DNA of 30,165 bases from Collinsella sp. MSK.8.10 (GTDB lineage: Bacteria > Actinomycetota > Coriobacteriia > Coriobacteriales > Coriobacteriaceae): assembly GCF_019041915.1 (NCBI RefSeq), contig NZ_JAHPYF010000012.1, forward strand, positions 1-30,165, given 5' to 3'. Of this stretch, positions 21,339 to 27,324 are shown piece after piece. Below the pieces are notes generated by a model. The model was not told the DNA's origin and did no database searches. It was given only the letters and a program-made list of their open reading frames with translations. Positions within the stretch are counted from its first letter, which is position 1. Every line of letters starts with the position of its first letter. The position numbers and the translations under genes were made by a program.

Positions 21339-21410
21339 GCAAGATCGTAGATGGCCATAGTTCATGCTTGCATGTAATTATGGCCATCTACGTACATCTT
21401 GCAATCTCCG
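21339..21410. other. Candidate origin of transfer (oriT, MOBP-like)
   Basis: CGTAGATGGCCATA (21346-21359) and TATGGCCATCTACG (21379-21392) are perfect 14-bp inverted arms. GCAAGAT (21339-21345) and ATCTTGC (21396-21402) extend the stem beyond a 3-base bulge. A small hairpin CATGC/GCATG lies in the loop. The segment TACATCTTGC, 3' of the right arm, resembles the nic motif YATCCTG|Y of RP4-type oriT sites and has the right spacing of 8-9 bases from the repeat. Location next to mobC supports the call. Confidence 0.65.
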
Positions 21411-22060
21411 GAACGGGGATTGGGCGAAACGCAGTGTAGACGTGGAATGAGAGGCCTCATTCCAAGCGAGAGGCCTCGCGGCGTCGTAACTGCGTGAAGA
21501 CCGTGAGCGAAAGCGAAATTTTAACGCGAAGGATGCTGAGCGTTAGAAGTTCGCTGTAGCGAGAGCGAAGCGATATTGCGAATGCGAGGGATGCCGAGTA
21601 TTTGCAATATCGCGCAGCGGGTTTGCGCCGCCCGCGGCGCAAACATTCGACTTGTCGAATCGTTTTTCGCAACGCCGGCGAAAAAGTTGAGGCAGCTTTC
21701 GACAATTTCAATGGCGCGGAGAGTCATTAGCGTGACTCGCAGCGCTGTTGGATTTGTCGAAAGGTGACGCGGCTCGCATTGCGATTCGGATTAGCGAGTC
21801 GGTTTTCATGCGGCGGTCAAGCCGCCTATGATCGCGACCTTCGGTCGCTATCAATTTTCAAATCGCGTTTTGTTTTGACGCGAGTTGAGATGCGAAACGA
21901 AAAACCGAAACGCCCGCGCGAGCCGTTTCGACTTTTGCGCAGGCGTTTCGAATCAAATGAAAATCAATACGATGAGTTTTTGAGTTTCACGCTTCATAAC
22001 AGATTTAAAAACTACGGCGTCGATTCCAACTGCCATCAATCAACCGATGCAGTCGCAGTC
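21411..22060. repeat. Palindrome-dense non-coding region
   Basis: A run of back-to-back perfect hairpins: TGGAATGAG/CTCATTCCA, GCGAG/CTCGC, GCGATATTGC/GCAATATCGC, GTTTGCGCCGC/GCGGCGCAAAC, ATTCGAC/GTCGAAT, TTTTTCGC/GCGAAAAA, GACTCGC/GCGAGTC, GCGGC/GCCGC, GCGACC/GGTCGC. Open frames crossing it have no ribosome site and repeat-driven composition, so I see no gene. Bases 22061-22381 likewise contain no supportable gene. Confidence 0.6.
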
Positions 22061-22381
22061 GACTTACCGACCCAGGTCCAAGGGCGGAGCCCTGGCAAGA
22101 GCCAACGGCTGCGAACTTGTGGCTACATTTACGATGGAGGTACAAGTTTGCGTCTCTTGCGAGATTTTTCATCTCACAGCACATTTCACGGCAAACCATC
22201 GCCGCGCTTAGATCGCCTCGGTGTCCGGTGGCTGTCCGGTAGCGAACCTTTTACCGAGACGCACCGGAGACATTGCGTAACTGTGTCATGCCGCAACAAT
22301 GTAAAAGTGTGACTGCCGAACTGTGTAATAACGCAATAACGTAACAACGTTATTGCGTCACTTTTTAACGCCGCCAAAGGC

Positions 22382-22683
22382 GCCGGGTTTTTAGGGCAGA
22401 GCCCTAGTGCGCCGCCGGGCTTTGTACGGCGGCGCACGACACTTGCGGAAAATTTTCAGGCGCGATTAGTTCAATGTTCAATTGTTCTGCTATTCCACAG
22501 TCACGTTGTTCTGTTATTTCGATTTGCCGTAATCGCGTTATCGCACAGCTACGCTACTACGTAGTTACGTTATGACACAGTTGCGTTGTGTCATAGTTTG
22601 GTTCCGCAAGAGTCGTACGCCGCCGTACAAAACTGCGTTTTGCCCGGCGGCGTACGATTTAGGGCTCTGCCCTAAAACCCGGC
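22382..22683. repeat. Large inverted repeat (about 70-80-bp arms) with periodic core
   Basis: Left arm 22382-22450 (GCCGGGTTTTTAGGGCAGAG, then GCGCCGCCGGGC, TACGGCGGCG, ACTTGCGGAA) is mirrored by right arm 22602-22683 (TTCCGCAAG, TACGCCGCCGTACAAAAC, GCCCGGCGGCG, AGGGCTCTGCCCTAAAAC). Each arm has its own hairpins. The 150-bp core and both flanks consist of degenerate short units such as GTTACGTTATG or AATAACG. No gene is contained. Could be a MITE-like element, a single-strand replication signal or an origin-like structure. Bases 22684-22946 hold only the promoter region of the next gene. Confidence 0.6.
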
Positions 22684-22946
22684 ACACGGCAAAACGAAAT
22701 AACAGAACTATGTAATAACGACATTACGTAAATACGGCATTGCTGAAAAAGTGAATACCGTTGACACTCCCCGTAGTTGAAACCAGAGGTTTTTCGACGG
22801 TTTTGATAATCTATGTGGTCAATATAATACCGTTGAACTCGCATATCGATACCGCTCAGCCATTCGCCTCGCCCCCGTCGCACGTATCTTCATCCGGTCT
22901 GTTACTTTTAATCTAACAATTCTTTGAGGAACGTAGGTGCTTCTAA

Positions 22947-24761
22947 ATGTACTGTCGACTTCTTCTCAAACTAATCCTAAGAGACAAGGCCGTATGGATT
23001 TGTACGCTCGTTCTCGCTGCAGCCTTTTCCGTCCCCATTGCGTTCAATTCACCCATCTACGGCCCCTTCTTTATGAAGCAGGGCATGCAGGGCTTTGTCG
23101 ACGCATTCAATACGCGCGCGCCCCAGGCCAGCGGCACAGACCTATCGCCAGAGCAGCAAGTCGACGCGGAGCTTGCAAGATACGCGAACGCCGCCCTTGC
23201 CGCTCAAACCGACGCCGCCTTTCTCGATTCTGCCGAGAGCTACTACGCGCTCATGGGCGAAGGCTTCCAATCCGGGTCCATCGTGGGAGACCGAGAGACC
23301 AATGACGCGGCGCTCGCATATTGCCGTGCCCTGAGCAGCTCCGGCATCACGGATATCCCGGCCTCCGCAAACGACCTGCCATTCCTTTCCTTCCTGCCTT
23401 ACGCCATTGCCACGGCGCCGTCTTTCCTTCCCTTCATCCCCTTCCTTCTCTCGTCGATACTCGTGCTCGGGGCCACAAGGCCCGGGACCCTGGCGGCGAA
23501 GGCGCCCGTGCCCAAATTCCGGCGCCTTATCCAGATCGTGTTTTCGATAATCGCCGCGGGGACCGCGATGCTCCTCGCCGGCCTCGCACCCGGGGGCATT
23601 TACGCCTTGGCCCTAAACGGCTTCGGGCAAATTGGGTACCCGATCGCCTTCTTCCATGACGGCGCGCTTACCACCACGACCGCGGGAAACGTCTTCACAG
23701 CCCTGCTTCTCGCGCTGCTTGCGGGCGGAACCTTGATATCCGTTTGCTCCGCCGTCCTATCGACCGCAACGAGGCGCGTCCTCGCGGGCCCCCTTACCTC
23801 CGCGCTGCTTGTCGCGGCCCCGGCATTCCCGTTACTGTCCGATTCGGCACTAGGGCATAACGCCGTGCTCGGGCTCCTGCCACTGCCCGTATTCTCGCCT
23901 ATCGAGGCAACGGGTTACGTAGGATGCTTCCCGACAGAATTCATTGGCTCCGGTTCAGGCAGCGCATCGATGCTTGCCGTGGCCCTGGCATACGTCGCGG
24001 TCTTTTTTACGGTCGGCGCCGTTGCGACACGTTCCCCCAAACAGCCTGGACCCGCGAAAAAGCACCATGGGCTCGAGCTTTTAGACGCGAGCGTGGGATA
24101 CGGAAGCACGACGATACTTTCAATCGGGTCGCTTTTCCTGAGCCCGGGAACGGCGGCGGGCCTCGTTGCTCCCAACGGCTCGGGGAAAACCACCCTTCTT
24201 GAAGCGCTGTCGGGCCAATTTCCCACCCGCATCCGCTCGGGAAGCCTGGCGGCAGACGGAATCAGCCAACGTCGATCAGCCGAATTTGCAGAACTCGTCT
24301 ACCTGAGCTCTTCGGGCAGCGCGGATCTCTATCCCACGCTATCGGCCATCGAGCACCTTGCTTTCGTTAGGGAGGCGTGGAAATCGGCCGCCGACATCGA
24401 CTCGCTCTGCGACTCCCTCGGAATCTCCCCATATCTCGACAAGCCGACCCGTAAACTCTCGACAGGAATGAAGCAGCAGGTAAAGCTTGCCATGGCGATA
24501 GCGACCGATTGCCCGTACCTCATCCTCGATGAACCGCTGAACGGCCTCGATCCGGGAAAACGGAAAACCTCCTGCGACGCGATGCGCAGCGAAGTGGCGC
24601 GGGGACGCAGCGTGCTCATTTCAAGCCATCTACTCGACGACCTGGCAGACCTTACCAACTCGTTCTACTTCATCGAGGCCGGCACGCTCGTGGAAAAGAT
24701 CAAGTCGTCCTCGCAGACGCTCAAGCAGGAATACCTCGATACATACGAAGGAGGTGAATGA
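22947..24761 (+). CDS. Fused ABC permease-ATPase exporter
   Basis: 604 residues, ATG 22947 with AGGTG 7 bases upstream. Residues 1-360 are a permease part with about six or more membrane helices (first at 12-30, others between 135 and 355). Residues 372-604 form an ABC ATPase: Walker A APNGSGKTT (about 410-418), signature LSTGMKQQVKLA (about 506-517), Walker B YLILDEPLNGLD (about 528-539), H-loop SSHLLDD. The Q-loop position reads VYLSSSG without an obvious Gln. ABC-2-type permease and ATPase are usually separate genes, so the fusion is notable. It is followed after one base by a secreted-protein gene, its probable substrate or partner. Confidence 0.83.
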   Translation: MYCRLLLKLILRDKAVWICTLVLAAAFSVPIAFNSPIYGPFFMKQGMQGFVDAFNTRAPQASGTDLSPEQQVDAELARYANAALAAQTDAAFLDSAESYYALMGEGFQSGSIVGDRETNDAALAYCRALSSSGITDIPASANDLPFLSFLPYAIATAPSFLPFIPFLLSSILVLGATRPGTLAAKAPVPKFRRLIQIVFSIIAAGTAMLLAGLAPGGIYALALNGFGQIGYPIAFFHDGALTTTTAGNVFTALLLALLAGGTLISVCSAVLSTATRRVLAGPLTSALLVAAPAFPLLSDSALGHNAVLGLLPLPVFSPIEATGYVGCFPTEFIGSGSGSASMLAVALAYVAVFFTVGAVATRSPKQPGPAKKHHGLELLDASVGYGSTTILSIGSLFLSPGTAAGLVAPNGSGKTTLLEALSGQFPTRIRSGSLAADGISQRRSAEFAELVYLSSSGSADLYPTLSAIEHLAFVREAWKSAADIDSLCDSLGISPYLDKPTRKLSTGMKQQVKLAMAIATDCPYLILDEPLNGLDPGKRKTSCDAMRSEVARGRSVLISSHLLDDLADLTNSFYFIEAGTLVEKIKSSSQTLKQEYLDTYEGGE

Positions 24762-24762
24762 C

Positions 24763-25107
24763 ATGAAACTATTTGAACAGCTGAAGTCCAATGCGTCGCG
24801 CATGGCTGTCTACGCCATCCTCGTGGCAACGGCTTTATGCGGAATCGCGGCACCCGTCTATGCGCTCAACGGGGAGAAAGGCGATGTCGAACCCGCGTAC
24901 ATGGCTTCGACGGTTAAGGACCGGTACAAAGCCTTCTCTGGAGACACGTTTTACGTAGCAGAGTACGACACGACCTACCGTCAGCTTCGCTACAACAAGG
25001 GCTACGACTATCTAGGCGCAGAGGCAATCAGCTATACGTCGGGTTGGTACGGCTCAAACTATGGACACATAACCCAGTTCAAGTGTAACTACCGTGTGTA
25101 CAACTAA
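24763..25107 (+). CDS. Small secreted Tyr-rich protein
   Basis: 114 residues. ATG 24763 has GGAGGTGA 5 bases upstream, within the end of the ABC gene. Signal peptide: basic start (KLFEQLKSNASRM) then AVYAILVATALCGIAAPVYA with AxA-like cleavage before LNGEKG, leaving about 79 residues. The mature part has 14 Tyr, one Cys (QFKCNYRVYN end) and motifs YVAEYDTTYRQLRYNKGYDY and TSGWYGSNYG. It is beta-rich and comparable in style, not in sequence, to the secreted protein at 16878. With the preceding ABC transporter it forms a second secreted-protein/exporter module; a bacteriocin-like or signalling role is inference. Confidence 0.65.
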   Translation: MKLFEQLKSNASRMAVYAILVATALCGIAAPVYALNGEKGDVEPAYMASTVKDRYKAFSGDTFYVAEYDTTYRQLRYNKGYDYLGAEAISYTSGWYGSNYGHITQFKCNYRVYN

Positions 25108-25125
25108 AGCAACCGGCTGGGACGA

Positions 25126-25155
25126 GGGGCGACGCAAAAGCGTCGCCCCCGTTTT
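25126..25155 (+). terminator. Terminator of the second export module
   Basis: GGGGCGACGC / GCGTCGCCCC with AAAA loop (25126-25149), then CGTTTT. A strong intrinsic terminator 18 bases after the stop at 25107. Confidence 0.93.
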
Positions 25156-25170
25156 AACCATGCCAGCTGA

Positions 25171-25425
25171 ACCTGGTTCAGGCTTCAATGCAAGAAGAAG
25201 CAGGCCGAGGTCCAGATTTCGGACAAGAAGAGGGCGCTCGCGCGCGAGGCGCGCAAGGCACGCAACCACGCGCTCATGGTCGCCGGCGGGCTCATCGTGA
25301 ACCACGCGCCGGGCGGCAACTGGAAACGCATCGACTGGGACAGGCTTGCGGCGTGAATCGACCGCTATGGATACAAAATCACCGGCTCCACGCAGCACGG
25401 AATCTGGATCCGTAACCTTTCGTAG
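25171..25425 (+). pseudogene. Conjugation accessory gene fragment, copy 2, with nonsense mutation
   Basis: Frame reads KKKQAEVQISDKKRALAREA, RKARNHALMVAGGLIVNHAP, GGNWKRIDWDRLAA, stop (TGA 25354-25356), then IDRYGYKITGSTQHGIWIRN and TAG at 25423. Copy 1 (2711-2992) has TGG (Trp) where this has TGA, so one base change broke the gene. There is also no start: an in-frame TGA lies at 25168 and no ribosome site is present. The basic helix before VAGGL resembles small TraD/relaxase-associated proteins. Together the two copies suggest a lost mobilization operon. Confidence 0.55.
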
Positions 25426-25446
25426 CCCAGATCAAAATACCGGTTG

Positions 25447-25493
25447 TTTCCAGAAATCCTCTAGGAGGCGTCTAGATAGAGGATTTCTGGAAA
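25447..25493. terminator. Perfect 16-bp inverted repeat between converging units
   Basis: TTTCCAGAAATCCTCT (25447-25462) and AGAGGATTTCTGGAAA (25478-25493), 15-base loop containing CTAG...CTAG. It ends 17 bases from the stop of the leftward ATPase gene. Similar in style to 9674-9714, also between converging genes. Terminator is likely; a recombination site is not excluded. Confidence 0.5.
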
Positions 25494-25509
25494 TGCAAAT
25501 AACAATGAT

Positions 25510-26775
25510 TTAGATTCCGAGCGTATCGACCGGAGCAACAACGATGCCTTCGCTAGTTACGTGAGCCGGCATACCAAACCCGATGACGATGAGTTTCGCC
25601 GCAGGCGGCCTCTCCCCGCGATCGACCAGCTTTCGCTCGAGTCGAAGCAGATTTTCCACTGCCTCTGGGACTTGGGGGCTCCCAAGCTTGACCTCAACGG
25701 CAACCCACGAGCCGTCACGACGATGGACAATCGCGTCGACCTCTAGGTCGTCAGCGTCGTGGTAGTGGGATACGGTCGCATCGCTGACCGCCGCGTAAAC
25801 CTTGAGATCGTGCAGCACAAGGGATTCGAAGAGCAAGCCAAGGGTCTTCGGATCGGATGACAACGACTCCGGGTCCGCACCGATGAGGGCGACGGCGAGC
25901 GATGAGTCCGCAAGGTGCCGCTTCGCGCCCTGCCGCAACTTCACCGGCGACCTGAGAGCCGGATGCCACGCGGGGACATCGTCGACGATATTGATACGGC
26001 GCAGCGCGTCCATGTAGCCGGTAATCGTATTCTTTGAGACGTCAACGCCCAAATCCCTTTCGATGGACCTCATGCCGGCAAGAGTCGATTCATTGCGTGC
26101 AAGCGACGAGAGCAAGGCCCTTACCTTAACCGGGTCGCGTTTCACTCCATCCGCCCTCGAAACGTCAGACTCGCAAACACCGTCAATATAGGCGGCGGCT
26201 ATCCGCATTGCGTCGGCAGTTGTCTTACCGACCGCTTGGGGCCAACCGCCGCGGCAGAGCAAATCCGCGATACCGGCGATACCGGCGATGGATCCGAGTG
26301 ACGCCGCAACGGAATCGCCATCGAGCAGCGCACCAAGCGAGACCGCTCCCGACGAAATACCGAGCTCGAAAAGCGTCATGGTATCCATCCGCAAACGGGC
26401 GATTCGACCCACACCGCTGTGCATCGGCTGGTTCTCGGCTCGCGGCGTCGCAGATCCGGTGAGAATGAACTGTCCTGGCTCCCCTCCCCTGACATCGCAT
26501 TCGAATCGCACGGCATCCCATAGCTTCGGTTCTTCCTGCCATTCGTCGACAAGCCTCGGGGTCGGTCCGACAATTGCTTGGGCCGGATCGAGACGAGCGA
26601 GCTGGAGGGCCGCAAAACCGCCAGATGGGTCGGAGAGAGATAACGATGACTCGGCAAATCTCTGAGCTGTCGTTGTCTTTCCACACCATTTCGGCCCCTG
26701 AATGAGCACTGCACCAAAAATGCCAAGGTCGCGCTCGACCAAGCAGTCAACACAACGTCCTATATACCTATCCAT
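25510..26775 (-). CDS. AAA+ family ATPase with DUF4143-type C-terminus
   Basis: 421 residues from ATG 26775 (GGAGGG 7 bases upstream). Walker A GPKWCGKTT (about 27-35), Walker B-like RLVDEWQEEPKLWDAVR (about 74-90), sensor FILTGSATP (about 103-111), then a helical lid and HTH-like middle. The C-terminal part has SPVKLRQGAKRHLADSSLAV and a PD-(D/E)XK-like core (DDLEVDAIVH...WVAVEVKLG). This is the COG1373/DUF4143 group, widespread solitary ATPases of uncertain function, sometimes grouped with toxin-antitoxin or defence genes. Complete and apparently intact. Monocistronic, with a tandem-repeat array in its upstream region. Confidence 0.85.
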   Translation of the reverse strand: MDRYIGRCVDCLVERDLGIFGAVLIQGPKWCGKTTTAQRFAESSLSLSDPSGGFAALQLARLDPAQAIVGPTPRLVDEWQEEPKLWDAVRFECDVRGGEPGQFILTGSATPRAENQPMHSGVGRIARLRMDTMTLFELGISSGAVSLGALLDGDSVAASLGSIAGIAGIADLLCRGGWPQAVGKTTADAMRIAAAYIDGVCESDVSRADGVKRDPVKVRALLSSLARNESTLAGMRSIERDLGVDVSKNTITGYMDALRRINIVDDVPAWHPALRSPVKLRQGAKRHLADSSLAVALIGADPESLSSDPKTLGLLFESLVLHDLKVYAAVSDATVSHYHDADDLEVDAIVHRRDGSWVAVEVKLGSPQVPEAVENLLRLERKLVDRGERPPAAKLIVIGFGMPAHVTSEGIVVAPVDTLGI

Positions 26776-26825
26776 CGGCTTTCCCTCCAATCATTCATTT
26801 GAAATTATAGCGTCTATCTGCGTCG

Positions 26826-26907
26826 TTGGGACAAATAACGATTACTTATTGGGACGATTGACGGTAATTTATTGGGACGATTGACGATAGTTCGTTGGGA
26901 CGATTTC
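26826..26907. repeat. 23-bp tandem repeat array (TTGGGACGATTGACG type)
   Basis: GGGACR occurs at 26828, 26851, 26874 and 26897, an exact 23-bp period, each preceded by TT and followed by a degenerate ATTGACGRTA stretch. Two similar units occur at 11227-11262. Repeats of this size are found at IS21-family ends or as protein-binding arrays. The array lies between the ATPase promoter region and the end of the XRE gene. Confidence 0.6.
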
Positions 26908-26963
26908 CATTTTCTTAAGGCACTAATCAACGAGACCCACTGTGAACTATGAGACGGATAAAT

Positions 26964-27200
26964 TTAGCTGACGCCTCTCATGAGTTCAGCAATGCTGATT
27001 TGAAATCCGTCGGCAATCTTCTTGAGATTTGAGAGGCTGACATTACGCCGCCCGACTTCAATGCTCGCGTAGTAGGAACGATCCATTTCAATCAAATTGG
27101 CGAACTGCTCCTGGCTGCACCCGAGTCCAGCGCGGAGCTCTTTGCATCTCATGCCGAATGATTTCTGAAGCGTCTTCGTATCCATGACAAAAAGAGTCAT
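26964..27200 (-). CDS. XRE-family transcriptional regulator
   Basis: 78 residues from ATG 27200. HTH_3 domain: MRCKELRAGLGCSQEQFANL, then IEMDRSYYASIEVGRRNVSL, SNLKKIADGFQISIAELM. The motif S-Q-E-x-F-A, ...S-Y-Y-x-x-I-E-x-G-R-R is canonical for Cro/C1-type repressors and restriction-controller proteins. No ribosome site precedes either ATG (27200 or 27185); the predicted -10 TTATAC ends only 8 bases before ATG 27200, so a leaderless transcript is likely. It sits divergent from the surface-protein gene with a shared palindrome between them. Confidence 0.83.
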   Translation of the reverse strand: MTLFVMDTKTLQKSFGMRCKELRAGLGCSQEQFANLIEMDRSYYASIEVGRRNVSLSNLKKIADGFQISIAELMRGVS

Positions 27201-27241
27201 GGATTGTTGTATAAAAGCCAACGGACTATATACAACAATCC
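27201..27241. promoter_or_regulatory. Shared palindromic operator and divergent promoters
   Basis: GGATTGTTGTATA (27201-27213) and TATACAACAATCC (27229-27241) are perfect 13-bp inverted arms, 15 bases apart. Each arm supplies -35 TTGTTG for one strand and a -10 for the other: rightwards TTGTTG (27204-27209), 17 bases, TATATA (27227-27232); leftwards the mirror image ending in TTATAC. The XRE protein probably binds here and controls both itself and the surface protein. Confidence 0.7.
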
Positions 27242-27324
27242 CAGTTAAGGCGCATAATTATCTCTATTGGAAAGCACTCTGATGCCCAGTCGGATAGGGC
27301 ACGGAAAAGGAATGGAACAGCGCA

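Noticed and set aside
21764..22312. 182-codon plus-strand open frame in the palindrome region
   Set aside because: Composition follows the hairpin repeats, no ribosome site, no recognisable fold.
25354..25356. TGA read as tryptophan or selenocysteine in the conjugation fragment
   Set aside because: The rest of the plasmid uses TGA as stop, the fragment has no start, and the other copy has TGG; simple nonsense mutation is sufficient.
26826..26907. CRISPR-like array of four 23-bp units
   Set aside because: Units are contiguous with no unique spacers.
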